DNA of 64,000 nucleotides from Closterium sp. NIES-65 (Eukaryota; Streptophyta; Zygnematophyceae; Desmidiales; Closteriaceae). Below the pieces are notes generated by a model. That model had not been told where the DNA came from. It saw only the letters and a list, made by a program, of their open reading frames with translations, and made no database searches. The stretch covers positions 501,001 through 565,000 of the forward strand of contig CANXME010000511.1 of NCBI GenBank assembly GCA_948144175.1, given 5' to 3'. Shown piece by piece: positions 19,088-31,539 of the stretch. Positions within the stretch are counted from its first letter, which is position 1, and every line of letters begins with the position of its first letter. Position numbers and translations under genes: made by a program.

Positions 19088-22000
19088 TGTTAAGAACTAA
19101 CGAGCAGGAATGAGTTCATTAGCAAGGAATCAAAGTACAAGTACCAAACCCTAAAAGTGTTGTACTCTATACAAGCTACCCCACTACAGCCTACAAACAT
19201 ATAAATCAGTTTTGACACACCTTCATTGGCAAAGTGGGGGAGAACCAGCCGTCACAAGACCAGTCAAGAAAATAAAGAAAGCTCAGGGTGGATCACGAAA
19301 TCACCACACACTTTGAGCACAAGGAAATGGCCATGAGGCCGGTCCACCTTCAGAGTTATATAAAAGATAGCAAACAGTATATTGATCACTACCTAGCAAG
19401 AGTAAGCATGCAGGTATAAGCATATAGATCACAGTACAAGCAAAGACAAGAAGTGAGCAAGTGAGGCCAAGTAGGCACAAGCCCTAAAACAGTACAGAAA
19501 CGCTGATGATCACTAGGCTGAAGTGCCTTGGTGAAGATATCAGCAGTATTGGCCCGAGAGGCCATGTAAGCAAGACGAAGCTGACCACGCCGCTGCAACT
19601 CTCGAGCAAGGAAGTAACGTAGAGCGATGTGCTTCATCCTGTGCTCCAGCCTGTTCTCCTGACACCTGGCAATTATGGCCTTGCTGTCTACGTACAGAAC
19701 TGGAAGAGAACTAGGCTGCTCTCCCAAGTCGGTCAGCAAGTAGGTGAGCCAGCGTAACTCCTGTGCAGCCATGGCCCCTGCGTAGATCTCAGCCTCACAA
19801 CTGAAACTGAGAACAGAAGACGAGCAGGTAGAACGCCAAGAAAGAGAACTGGAGCCAAGGCTGAAAGTGTAAACCTGTGACGACCGCTGCGTAGCCAAGT
19901 CGTCAACACAAGACGCGTCAGCGTGGCCAGTGAGAACAACTCGACTCCGACCTCCAAGCACGAGCCCCATGCCCGACGTACTGCACAAGTAGCGTAACAC
20001 CCTCTTAACGGCCTCCCAGTGCTCTCGTCTATGTCTCCCGGGCGCAACGTAGCGTTCCAGGATGCTAAGAGGGTAAGCAAGGTCGGGTCGAGTGCAGGTC
20101 ATCAGGTACATGAGGCAGCCCACAAGCTCTGGATATGGGCCACTCGGCTCTACGGACTCATCTGAAGGTGGAGGAGCTGAGAGCGAGTGGCCGTTAGGCA
20201 GAGGAGTGGACTGTGGCGAGGACCAAGCGAAGCCGAAGCACTGAAGGACCTGCCGCACCATGTGTGACTGAGTTAGGGTGATGGTGCGGCGTGCTCTGTC
20301 CTGGGTGATCTACAAGCCAAGATAGCTGCGCAGCTCACCCAGGTCTGTGCACGTGTGTCTCTTCTGTAGCTCCGACTTCACTAGAGCCAGTGCCTCAGTG
20401 TCAGCAGTAGCAAAATCAAGTCGTCAACGTACACGAGGATGTAGAACGGCGGCAGCGAAGCGTCGGTGCGCAGGAACAGCGACGGGTCAGCAGTCAAAGG
20501 AGCAAACCCAAGAGCCGTAAGGGGTCGTCCTCAGTGTGTCGTGCCACTCACAAGGCGTCTGGCGGGGACAGTAAACTGGCCGCCGGAGGCTCCACTGGGT
20601 ACCTGCAGGAAAGGACCCAGTGAAGCCAGGTGGGCGGCGCAACCAGATCTCCTCATGTAGAATGCCCTGTAAGAAGCTGTGTTGAAGTCAAGAGAGTGAA
20701 GCTCGTAGTCACGCTAAGCAGCGACGTGCAGCAGCACCCGAAGAGTGGTCATCTTTGGGGTGGGAGAGAAGGTCTGGAAGAAGTCAACTCCCGGTCGCTG
20801 ACTAAAGCCTCTAGCAACGTAACAAGTCTTGAAGGCAGGCGGAGAACCTGGCGGCCACTTCACCCTGAAAATCCACATGCCATCGACTATGTTCGCCCCA
20901 GGAGAGGGAACTGCGTCGACGAAAGTGCTTGTGGACTTCCAGAATGCCATCTCTGCGTCCATGGCTGTCTGCCATTGAGAGGAATAGGGACCCAAAATCG
21001 CCTCTGCGTAAGAGCGCGGGGTCGGGATGTCTGGTGCATCCGGGTCTCCCTCAGGTGCAATTAGCATGGACACGAGATGAGGTACAGCAGCTGCAAAACA
21101 CTCAAAGTCTTCCTGCCTATCCTCAAGGACGTCCGTGCCAAGAGCACACTCACCCCCAACGGACGGAGGACAGTCAGACCCAGACTCAGCAACAAGACTA
21201 GCGGCGTAGTCGAGACGACAGCGAGCAGCAAAGTCAACAAGCTCAGCAACTAGGGCAGACATGGAAGTGGACTCAAAGGAAAGGGTCAATGACAACAGTG
21301 GCTATGAGACGTGTGACAGTGGGGCTGGCAGCACGAACTAAGTCAGACTCAAGGTCCAAACCGTCAGCAAGAGAGGACGCATGAGGAGACGGTAGAGGGA
21401 GACGCAATGGAACAGAGGAAGGTCGAAGTGCCATAGTATGCGTGCTGGGGAAAAGAGGAGGATGCTCACGAGGAACACGACAACTTGTGCAAACAGCGGG
21501 AACAGGCGAGGCAGGACGAGACGCAGGCTCACGACGCTCTGTAAGCGAGTCTGTCTACTTAGGGTAAGGAGAAGGAGCAGGTAGTGGAGAGCGTGGCTGT
21601 AACGGGAGGCCAGTAGAAGATGGGAGGCTAAGAACCTGGCAAAGCACCGAGTCAGGCGGTGGCAGAGACGACGGGGATGGCGGAGCAAAGAATAGTCGCC
21701 GCTGTGTAGTACCACCAGCACTAGGACCACCAGCTCTAGCACCTCCAGTATGAGTACCAGCAGCCCTAGCGCCTCTAATAGCTCCAAAACCTCCAGCTCC
21801 AACGCCTCTAGCTCCAGCGCCTCCATCCCCAGCGCTTCCAGCTCCAGTGGCTCCAGCAATAGAGCCCATAGCTCTAGCAGCTCCAGTACCTCCAGCACCA
21901 GCAGCACCACCAACTTCAGCAGCTCCAGTGCCTCCAGTACGAGCACCTCCGGGACAAGCAGCTCCAGCACCAGCAGCACCACCAGTGTTAGCACCTCCAG

Positions 22001-25000
22001 GACCAGCGGCTCCAGCTCCAGGGCCGCTAACCCCAGGGCCTCCAGCTCCAGGGTCTCTAGACTAGTAGCTCTAGCACCCCCAGTACGAGCACCTCTGGGA
22101 CTGGCAGTGCGAGCACCACCAGCACCTCCAGCACCAACAGCACCACCAGCCCCGGCAGCTCCAGTACCTCCAATACGACCACCTCCAGGACAAGCAGTGC
22201 CTACTCCTCCAGTACCTCCAGCTCCAGCAGCTCCAGCCGTAGTGCCTCCAGCTCCAGTAGTGCCACTCTAAAGGCGGCAGCGCTAAGCGTACCACTCGCG
22301 TAGCTGTTGCGGTGAGAGAGTACCTCCAGAACCTCCCGTACGAGCACCTTCAGGACTAGTAGTGGCAGCACCACTAGCACCAACAGCACCAACGGCTCCG
22401 GCAGCTCTAGTACCTCCAATACGAGCAACTCCAAGGCCTCCCTCTCCAGCAGCGACACTCCAAAGGCGAAGCTGCTGAGCGTACCACTCGTGCGGCTGCT
22501 GCGGTGAGAGAGGCTCCCGTAGTGGAGAAGCAGTACCCCTATGCGCAGCACCCCCAGACTCAGCAACACCAGGCTCCACACCCGCAAGCTCAGCTCCCCT
22601 AGGCTCCGCACGTCCAGGCTCAGCACCCCGAGGCTCCACACGCTCAGGCTCAGCACCCGCAGGCTCAGCACCCCCAGGCTCCGCACGCTCACGCTCAGCA
22701 CCCCCAGGCTCCGCACGCTCACGTTCAGCATCCCCAGGCTCCGAACCCGCAGGCTCAGCACCCCCAGCAGCACTTGAGTCACCAATGACTTCGACAGGCT
22801 CAACCAAGGGGAGTGAGTCTACATGAGACACACCTGAGGGAGCAGGACCCTGAGGGGGGAGGGGGTCTACCGGAGGGAGACCTGGAGCGAGGAAGAGCGG
22901 CGGGGGGGGGGCGAGGGGCAATGCGGTAGGGGAAGAGACGGTAAAAGAGGACCGACTTGTCAAACGTGACGTCTTGAGAGGGGAAGATACGGCGCGTGGT
23001 GGGGTGGTAAAACTGCCAGCCAGACGCGTCAGGGGGAAAGCCAAGGAAGACACAGGGAACAGCGCAGGAGGAGAGCTTGTCCGCGGAAGCATCGCGGACA
23101 AAGGCACGACATCCCAGACTCGGAACACCGACGCATCGCCAACGCAGTGTGGGCAAGGTCTCCGGCAAGGAGACACAGGGCCAGAGGTTGAGCTGATGCG
23201 CAGCGTACTGGACTGCAAACGACCACAGAAAATGGGGGGCAGCCGCATGGATCATGGAGGTACGAGAGACCTCCATGACTTAGCCAATGCGGCGCTCAGC
23301 AACCCCATTTTGCTGCGGAGAGGCCGGAAGCGTGAACGTCTGGCGGATGCCATCCCTACAACAAAAGTCTTGCAAGAGGTCGGAGGCAAACTCACCACCT
23401 TTGTCATAGTGCTGACGCAGGACAGGAAAGTCTGAGTGGAACCGCTCGCGAAGCTGGAGACGGACAGCGCGGATCCAAGGGATCAAGACATCAGGGACCT
23501 GGGCCCCACACGTCCATGTGGAGAGTCTGCATGGGAGCCTCTATTGGGGGAAACGAGGAGGAGTGAGGAGTGGCGCGCTGCTCCCCCTCGATGCAAAGAA
23601 GACAGAGCGGAGCATAAGAGCGGGGGAGGGCAGGCAGAGACCTGGGAAGACCAGAGACAAGGTAGCAGGAGTGCATGCCACGGAGGCGTGGCAAGGAGGG
23701 GTGACCAAGGTGGTGGTGCCAAAGGAGATTCTAGTGCGACAGGGTGCGACACGAGCAGGGTGCCTGTAGGGCAGCGGTACTCACCAAGTTTGTAGAGAAC
23801 GAGGGTGGGTGATGACCTGAGAGTGAGCTAGACGGAACTTCCGGACACTTGAGAACAGTGGTAGAACGGGCAAGAACAGGGCCCCCTGAGGGGTCAGCCA
23901 GTCTGACAGCAACAGGTGCAGGGAGTGGTGTGTCTGTGGTATTGTCGCGAAAGAAACAGCGGGAAGCACATGAGTCAAGTCTGAAAGTGTGCAAGGCCTC
24001 AACAGGCGCAGTTTCAGAGAGAGCAGACTCACCAGCACCTAGAGCAGCAGCCTCTGTACCTGGGTCGGGCGGCACACACAAGTAACATTCACCCTCAGCA
24101 CTAACAGTCAATGCATACATGGCAGTAAGGATGGCGTCATAGTCTAGCGCAAAGACATCGACGCCCTGCCTCAGCAGCTCAGCCGCGTCGCCAAACTCTG
24201 CACGCCAGGTGTCGCTCAAACAAGAAAAGCAGTGGGACTGTGTGTGGCCAGGTGTTCCGCATGTCTGACCAGCTCGGTCACATGTGCGAATGACGTACTG
24301 GCAGCGAGCAATAAAAAATCCTTGAAACTATTCTTCTTCATATAAATTGTATGAAAGACCCCCCATACTGAGCCAACCACTTAAGAAGCTGCTGGGGCGT
24401 AAGGGTCTCGCGCGGACGCGGCTGCAGCTGCACCAGGCCACCGCCAGAAACTCCCAACCGGCTAGCTGCACTGCGACTGCCACTAATGCCGCCGCCACGA
24501 CACCTACGGGCGTACCACTCACAAAGCTGCTGGGGCGTAAGGGTCTCGCTCAAACGTCGCTCCAGCTGCATCTGGCCACCGCCAGAAACTCCCCACCGAA
24601 CAGCTCCAAAGCGAATGGTACTGAGGCCGCCACCACTCCCACTGCTGCCGCCACCGCCGCCACCACTCCCACCGCTGCCGTGAAGGGAAGTCATGCGACC
24701 AGCAGGGCAGCACGCAGGGCACGAAGGGCGGCGAGGAGGCACTAGGGTAGGTCGGGGCGGTGCACGGTGAGGGAAGGGCGGCGCGCAGCCAGAGAAGGGC
24801 AGCGCGAGGCCAGAGCAGGGCGGCGCGCGGTCAGAGCAGGGCGGCGTGCGGCCAGAGCAGGGCGGCGCGCGGTCAGAGCAGGGCGGCGCGCGGCCAAAGC
24901 ATGGCGGCGTTTAGCCAGAGCAGGGCGGCGCACGGCCAGAGCAGGGCGGCGCGCGGCCAGAGCAGGGCATTAGCAGGCAGCAGCAGACAGTAGCTCCTAG

Positions 25001-25502
25001 GGAAGAAGCACCTAGGGCCTTTTCTTTTTTCTAATAATTTTATTTAGGGTTCAGCAGGGCATTGGCGTAGAGCAGGGCAGGGCGTGCGCGAGGGTTCAGC
25101 AGGGCGTTGGCGCAGAGCAGGGCAGGGCGTGCGCGAGGCAGCGCAATGCGGGGCAGGTCAGGGCGTGCGCGAGGCAGCGCGACGCGGGGCAGGGCAGGGC
25201 GTGCGTGGGGCAATGTGACGCAGGGCAGGGCGTACACGGGTAGTGTGACAGAAGGCAGGGCAAAGCAGGCCGCGCGCGGCAAGGCGTGGGGTAACGCAGT
25301 AACTGTAGTCGATCACTAGGTAATGGTGGGCCCGAAAAAAAACGGTCCTACGGACCTACTGCTCTGATTTCATGTCAAGAACTAACGAGCAGGAATGAGT
25401 TCACTAGCAAGGAATCAAAGTACAAGTACCAAACCCTAAAAGTGTTGTACTTTATACAGGCCACCCCACTACAGCCTACAAACATATAAATAGGTTTTGA
25501 CA
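19088..25502 (-). mobile_element. Copia LTR retrotransposon E, minus strand, broken
   Basis: LTRs 19088-19217 and 25373-25502 (130 bp each) differ at roughly seven positions, about 5 percent. The target duplication is perfect (atact at 19083-19087 and 25503-25507). The primer-binding site beside the right LTR resembles TGAAATCAGAGC. From right to left it has a GC-rich leader (24740-25290), the gag remnant (about 23750-24740, including the Cys-rich segment and protease), integrase (about 22800-23750), a linker with repeats (21550-22800), reverse transcriptase (about 20250-21300) and RNase H (19440-20250). It has around ten breaks and a shortened gag. It is the same lineage as Copia-B and Copia-G but older than Copia-B by LTR divergence. 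Confidence 0.9.
24740..25290 (-). repeat. GC-rich tandem-repeat leader of Copia-E
   Basis: The main unit is about 21 bp and close to cggtcagagcagggcggcgcg, repeated about ten times (24780-24970). After an AT-rich spacer come repeats built on gggcagggcgtgcgcgaggc (25070-25260). It corresponds in position to the leaders of Copia-B and Copia-G. Confidence 0.82.
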
Positions 25503-25555
25503 ATACTTGGTCATGGAGATCACCCTTACCCTCATGGTCCATGCCTGCCTACGCA

Positions 25556-28160
25556 TGTCATGAAAAACTGTTCACTTCATGAGAAAAGTTGGATACAAAT
25601 ACAAACCCTCATCTAAGCTAACAAGCCATAACACTTATAATATAAAATAAACAGCTATATCAAGGACGCAGTATGCACTACAAGCAAGAAGCAAGTCAGG
25701 GCGACATTATAAGTTAATTCAAGCGTGCATGGATGCATCGCTGCAACTCATGCAAAAGAAAGTACCGCAGATTAATATTCTTCACTCTACTCTCCAATCT
25801 AGGCTCCTAAAACAAGAGGATCATATCCTTGTTGTCAGCGAGCAAGACTGGAGCAGAGCTGGGTCGCTCATCCAGGTCAGTGAGCAAGCACGTCAACCAG
25901 CGGCTCTTCAACAACTATGGCAACATCGTAATTCTCTGCCTCATCGCTCGATGGACCAATAGTCAACGCCGGATTCGACATTCTACGATCCAACATAGGG
26001 CCCAGGCTAAAGCAATAGCCATAAGTTGACCTGCGAGTCTCATTGTCGTCCGGCCACAATGTGTCAGTGTGCCTTGTAAGTCGAACTAGCTCACGTCCAC
26101 CAGGCACAAGTTTCATGCTAGATGTATTCGCCAAGTAGCGCGCTACTTTCTTAGCGGACGTCCAGTGAATGGGACGGTGTCTCCAAGTCGCAACAAAGAG
26201 AACCAGGATGGTGAGAGGGAAGGCAAGGTATGGGCGAGTGCAAGTCATCATATGCACGAGACACTCCACCAGCTCTGCGTACATACCACCAAACTCAGCC
26301 GGCTCATTGGGACAGGAGCCGCCCCACCAGCTCTGCGTACTAATTTTGGTCGATAACAGAGACCAAGTCGCCGACGTAAACAAGGATAAAGAACATCATT
26401 TGCCCTGTGTGAACGAAGAGAGCAGGGCCAGCCGGGGACGAGAAGAAGCCGAGGTCATCGAGAGTAGTACGCAACGTGTTGTGCCACTATCGGGGAACCT
26501 AACGCAGACCGTAGACTGGCTGTTGCAGGCTCCAGTTATTACCAGGAGAGAAAGAGCCAGTGAAGGCAGTAGGAAGACAAAGCAAGATCTGCTCATGCTA
26601 ACTGCCTTGTAGAAAGGTATTGGAGAAGGCAAACGAGTGCGACTTGTAGTCACGCTAAATTAAGATGTGCAGCAGTACCCAAAGATTGGCCTTCTTCGGG
26701 GTGGGGACGAAAGTCTCGAAGAAGTGTGCTCACTCACGCTGTGGAAATCCTCTCGCCACGTGGAGCATCTTGAAGACAGGCGGCGAACCATGTGGTTGCT
26801 TCACCTTGAAGATCCACAAATAATCAACGACAGTCGCGCCAATAAGGGGGCACCGACATAGGTGCCTTTGGACCTCGAAGATGCCATTTCTGCGTCCATA
26901 GCTGCTATCCGCTGAGAGAACCGCTTACCCGAAATTGCCTAAGCATAAGTGCGAAGAGTTGGGATGTCAACATGGTCAGGGTCACTCTTAGGAGCTTGTA
27001 GCATGGCAAAGGAGGCGGGTAGAGGCAAAGTCAGTGACGGCGGCAACAAGAGCCGAGATAGACGAAGGCGAAGTCGTAGGGCCAACCATAATAAAGGAGA
27101 AGACACGGGAGACAATAGGGTGAGGATCAGAGAAAGGTGGACGAGGGACAGTGAAAGACAACGCAGGATGGAGCGGAAGAACTGAGGGAGCCGGAACACG
27201 AGGAAGGAGAGTACTGGGGTACATTTATTGGAGGTGGGGAAATATGACGAGGCACGAGCACCGAGGGGATAATGGTGCTAGGGAGTGGAGCCAAGAAACG
27301 GAGAAGGGAGCAAAGGAGGAGACAGATGTGACCGAGGAGGAGAACGAGCTGGAGGTGAGTTCAGGGGGGGATATATGAGACTGTAAACAGGGAGAGACGT
27401 AAGCGATCTGTTGAATGAGAAGGAAAACCAAGGCGATTAAGCGCAGCCACCTGCGGTGACGACTTCTGCTGCTGCTGCTGCTGGTAGATTTGCGACCCTT
27501 CGCCGAATGCTGCAGGTGTACAGAGGCAAAATCTTCTACAGCAGCACCCATACAACCAGAACATCCAACGCCAGCACCATGGCCCAAAATTGGTTTTAGG
27601 GCACCCTGGCTAATCAGAGTTTCACCCTGTCCCACTATGAAGGCCTAGGGTAAAAAATTTCATGCGTTGAAAAAAATAGGCTAAACAAAAATTCTAGCCT
27701 GACTGAATTACTGTAAAAGACGCAAAACAACTGTTACCGACAGAGATAATTTGAGCTGGTGATTTAGTCAGTTAGAAGATTCCGTCGAATAGCAAGATTG
27801 GGGGTCCGAATTCTGATGTCAGCCCCTGCCACCGAAGGTTATGCGCATTTGGCCTAATTGCATTATATGTATGATTCACATGTTACACTCCTTGGTCAGG
27901 GAAGTAAAACTCGTACATTGTCTTTGAAAGGGTAAAAAAAACCACTAATTTGAAGGAAGGGTAACTGTACGGATAGCCTGCGCTGATCAGGGTAACTGAA
28001 AAAAGCGGCCTACAGAAATGGCAAAACGGGTATTTTACCCTAATATTTTGGGCCCTGGCCAGCACCCCCAGAGGTAGTACCTCCAAAACATGTACTACCA
28101 GATTCAGCATCCCAATACGAGCAGCTCTAGTAGCAACACCCTCTGAACAGTTATCAAGCT
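25556..28160 (-). mobile_element. Copia-F: old, decayed Copia remnant
   Basis: Minus-strand text matches RNase H and reverse transcriptase of the Copia-B/E/G lineage (for example ELVECLVHMMTCTRP, about 25780-26400) and the region upstream in pol (about 26400-27200), with a low-complexity linker to about 28150. A weak LTR-like start (TGTCATGAAAAACTG) lies near 25556. It is heavily broken, lacks integrase and gag, and is interrupted by a Mutator-like miniature element. Clearly one of the oldest copies here. Confidence 0.72.
27579..28057. mobile_element. Mutator-like miniature DNA transposon (479 bp)
   Basis: The ends carry an inverted GGCCCAAAAT / ATTTTGGGCC pair (27581-27590 and 28045-28054) that extends imperfectly inward (TTTTAGGGCACCC against TAAAATACCC). 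A perfect 9-bp direct repeat gccagcacc (27570-27578 and 28058-28066) flanks it. A 9-bp duplication is the Mutator (MULE) signature. The interior is AT-rich, unlike its surroundings, and codes for nothing I recognise. It sits within the low-complexity linker of Copia-F, so it is younger than Copia-F. Confidence 0.75.
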
Positions 28161-28545
28161 TCGCAAACCATTAGAAAAACTAAACTGTGTGTCTCGTTTT
28201 AGTAACATCAACACACCAACAGTGGGGTTCAAAGTAGAGGGTTATGAGAAAGCTCAACTTAAAATCGGACCATGTTATATTTAGCGAAGCAGATCGTATA
28301 CTGGATCGGTTGTTGCCTAGAATCACGAAACCCCTGCATGTTCGCTTGGACGTTACGTACGTCGCACATAAGCAGATGTGGGCCGTCAGCATGTCGCTCT
28401 GGCGTTACATTGCACACGAGCAGTTCATTCAGAGACCCAACAACCAACCAACTGACCATGTCTGTTCTGGTAGCAGTGTCGATTTCTTCGCAGAAGTCGC
28501 AGCTGCTGGACGAAACTCATTCGCGAGGCCACTAAGGACGCGGTA
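28161..28545. other. Unassigned stretch
   Basis: It has open frames of about 105 (plus) and 70 (minus) residues with no motif I know. It may be old transposon sequence or host spacer. Confidence 0.4.
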
Positions 28546-29095
28546 CAGATCGGGCGATTGATCGCCTCAGATCGTCCGATCAGGTCGGGTCGGATCAGAT
28601 TGCATGAGATTGCCCCAATCTTAGGCAATCTGTTAATTGCGTCCCGAGCCGCGCGATCAGACGATGATTTTTGTAGAAGTAAATGAGAACAGCCGCGATG
28701 GCTCTCTGCAATTCACTCCTTCCTTCCCTGCAGAGTTGGCGACACCTGGCTAAATTTTGAATCGCGCAATTACAACGTAGCCCCTTTTGGGGGGCAGGCG
28801 CGTCTGGAAAGTCTCAAAACGCGATATCCAATGGTGCTGCAAAAATTTTCGGCAGGGAGGGTTATCTTTCGCAACTGTCGCCAAACCCCGCGATCTGAGG
28901 CAATCTGTCGATTGCAATCGATCGCAAGAGATTGCGACAGATCGAGACGATCGATCACGATCAATCGAATTTCTGATCGCAATCGGCAGATTGCCCCCGA
29001 CTGAATGCGATTGCCTCAAAATAACCTTGTGGCTTCTTGGAAATGATGGATTGCCCCAATCTGACGCAATCGCACTCATATAGGGCCAATATGTA
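28546..29095. repeat. Interspersed repeat rich in GATTGCC/GGCAATC words, copy 1
   Basis: Dense in gattgcc, ggcaatc, gcgatc and cagatcg words. The two ends look like imperfect inverted repeats (GCGATTGATCGCCTCAGAT near 28553 against GCGATTGCGTCAGAT read inward from about 29075). Related text lies at 40195-40769 and, inverted, at 48033-48350. A non-autonomous DNA transposon with subterminal repeats is one reading. No target duplication was established. Confidence 0.55.
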
Positions 29096-30253
29096 CCGCT
29101 TCCTAACATCCTCTTGTTTGTCGTGAGCCGGGAGTACCCACCAGCTCCAGCTGTTCACAGTTGGTTTTCGATGGAGTTGATATTTTGTTTCTGCCTTCAG
29201 AAATCCCATAGAACAAAATGTATAGTTCCCGCCATACGTACAAATGATGCTCACCTCCTGCATGCAAATTTGCCTATTACCGGATGAAAATCTTGCACCC
29301 GGTTGGTTTTGTTCCGTGAAGTTGCACCCTATTTACAAGCACCTCAAACAAGTTGCCACCTAAATCAGCCAATACTAACAACAGAAACCGAGGTTTGACT
29401 AAAAATACTGAAGTCAAACAGTCAAGAGAGGGTTACAATTGCTTTATATGATCCTTTGTTGCTTGGTGCGAATTGACGAAACTATCGCGAAGTTTAAAAA
29501 CCATTTATTAGCTCAGCGCACAAGGCAAAGTTGGGTGCGCCAAACGAGCATTATTTGTACTCAGAAGCTGTTATTTCAGAGAACCGATTGAATTTGGAGT
29601 AGGTAGTTCGGGCTCTATTTCGATAACACTCTGTATGCCTGTCGGAACGAAGATGGATTTAGAAGTCACTCTCAGAAATAAGGGCTTCTCAGATCTGTAG
29701 CTCAGCCAGGTAGGGAAAAATAATATGAAATGCTTGCCCCTCATGGCCCAGCTGGCGCTTGACTGTCGCCCTGCTTTCTCGGGCCTCCTCTGCCTTGTCG
29801 TGAGGTGACCTCTCTGGCATTCGTTTGCAGCAGACAAACTGCTAGGGAGTCAGGCGATCCCCCTGGCACAAACTTCCAGCCACGTCAGACTACACACTTC
29901 ACCTCCCCTCCCGTCACCACCACCTGCGCCTTCCCCTTCGAGATTCATCTTCCCTGCCCACCAACTCCTCTTCCGCGCCCCTGTCCCCTCTTGTTCCCCT
30001 GTCCCCACGCCTCCTCCGCGCACACCCCCTGTCTCCCCCTCAACCCCTTCTGCCTATCCTCCTGTCCCCTTCATATTCACTTGCTTCTCCATTTCCTCCA
30101 TCCCGCTTATCTCTCCGCTCCAACTCTCCAGTTTATCGCCCAGCACAGCTAAATCGCCAAGACGCCTTGAAAGCTTCAGTAACCGCTCCAACCGTTATCT
30201 GAACGTGTCAACGAACTACGTTTCATAGGTCGTTTTCATTCCCACGTCGCACC
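29096..30253 (+). promoter_or_regulatory. Upstream region of FAS1-1
   Basis: No gene is seen in most of this stretch. From about 29880 to 30130 it is strongly pyrimidine-rich (runs of cctc, ccct and tcc on the plus strand). The last 27 bases hold the conserved leader word aggtcgttttcattcc (30227-30242), 11 bases before the ATG. The same word is found in the same place before FAS1-2 (32719-32734) and FAS1-3 (61617-61632). The 32-bp minisatellite found before the other two genes is absent here. Confidence 0.55.
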
Positions 30254-30969
30254 ATGGCGCAAATCGTCAGAGTCATCACGCTTCTCGCTCTCGTCTCGTT
30301 CTGCGCCGCTGTAGTGGTGGACGGTAATGCCGATTTGATCAAGGCTAAGGAGGCGCTCAAGAAGTGGGGCGAGTACAACACGTACATGACCCTCCTCCAA
30401 TCATCTGGTAACCTCTCGACCCTCTTATCCCCCCCAAGTCCTGTGTAAAAGCCGTCTCTTGTTGTGCTGCATTACCTAGCTTGTCCAGAGTTCTCTTTTT
30501 TCTTTTATTTTCTTTTTCCTCGTTGAACTTAAGGAACTCATTTTTTCCGTATCTTCCCTTTTTCTATTCAGGTTTCGAGCCCATCCTCGCGCGGTACATT
30601 CAGACGCAGCCCGTAACCCTCCTGGTCCCCAACGACAAGGCCTTCGCCACCCTCCCCATGCGCGTCAAGGCACAGCTTTCCGGCTCCAAGCTCATCAAGC
30701 TTCTCGAGTTTCAGATGATTCTCCAAAAGCTTCCCTCCGGATTCCTCAAGATGGCCCAGCCCGGCTCGAAGTTCCGTACCGTGTACGGCGTAACGCTCGT
30801 GAAGCAAAAAGCCGCGCTCAAGAACACCGTGATTCTCGGCGCTCCTGGCGCGACGATGCCGTCGCAGATGGCAGTGGTAACCCGAGGCGACATGGCGGCG
30901 GCGAAGCTGATGCTGCTGTGCCTACACGGCACCAACAACGTCATTCTCCCTCCCAACGTCTTCTTCTAG
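30254..30969 (+). CDS. FAS1-1: small secreted fasciclin-domain protein, two exons
   Basis: Exon 1 is 30254-30407 and exon 2 is 30572-30969. The intron (30408-30571) runs GTAACC...TTCAG and splits a Gly codon in phase 1. The product is 183 residues. Residues 1 to about 20 form a signal peptide (basic start, then a hydrophobic core ending near CAAVVV). A single FAS1 domain fills the rest, with an H1-like box (VTLLVPNDKAFATLP) and an H2-like box at the C end (LHGTNNVILPP). The usual Tyr-His of FAS1 is replaced here (LLEFQM), while both paralogues keep LLNYH. There is no GPI signal or second domain. FAS1 proteins act in cell adhesion and the extracellular matrix, and the role here is inferred from the fold only. 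The start is fixed by the conserved leader word and by FAS1-3. Confidence 0.88.
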
Positions 30970-31539
30970 ACACCGCCCTGGTTTTGGCGTAGTGGGAGTT
31001 CCATCAAGAGTGTCCATCGTATCTCCGTTCTCGACCTTCATGAGATAGTGATCCTGTCTTTTCAACCACGCCCGTTGATTCTTTTCAACCCGCCCATACT
31101 GACCAACAACGCCAGCCGCGCTGTCTCATCCGTCTCTTCTCGGGATATGGAGATTCTTAATGTCACAATTATCATCCCTCTGTCCATGGCTCCTCCGGAT
31201 ATTCATGAACCCCTCGCTCCGTCCGTCCTACCTCGTCCGTCACGCATCCGCGGTTGTGCGATTCCTCGCTCATGTCAGCACTCGAGCTAGACTTACCCAA
31301 GGGGTTTCTTTTGAGAAAACTAGATCTGCCATTATTTATTCATTCGTTTGCCATTAACAGCCACAGGGGTTTGTTCAAAACTCGTTCTATTATTTTATTT
31401 ATAGTATTTGTTTATATTTCAAATGTTATCAAGTGCACGATTCTAATGCTCCTCACCAGTCGTCCTCTAATAATTTGCTGGGCTGAATGCCAGCAGGCAT
31501 GCTTAACTTCTGGCTTTCAATTGGTGTGGTGGATGGATA
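30970..31539. other. 3' flank of FAS1-1
   Basis: It shares short blocks with the flanks of FAS1-2 and FAS1-3 (for example cgccagccgcgctgtctcat against tgccagccgcctcacgccgt), so it belongs to the duplicated unit. It becomes AT-rich after about 31300. No other gene is seen. Confidence 0.6.

Larger units (their letters stand above)
18501..25555 (+). mobile_element. Copia-D fragment: integrase piece, split by Copia-E
   Basis: Plus-strand text at about 18560-19087 translates to Copia integrase (CVEGWQRPAP, WRMDVWGP, YFLVVVDNFSRYTTVF), close to the integrase of Copia-G. It continues briefly after the Copia-E insertion (25503-25555). No LTR was found for it. It is a truncated, broken remnant whose start just after the Copia-A LTR is uncertain. 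Confidence 0.7.

Noticed and set aside
28244-28561. 105-codon open frame
   Set aside because: No recognisable domain. It overlaps a minus-strand frame of similar quality and borders repeat DNA.
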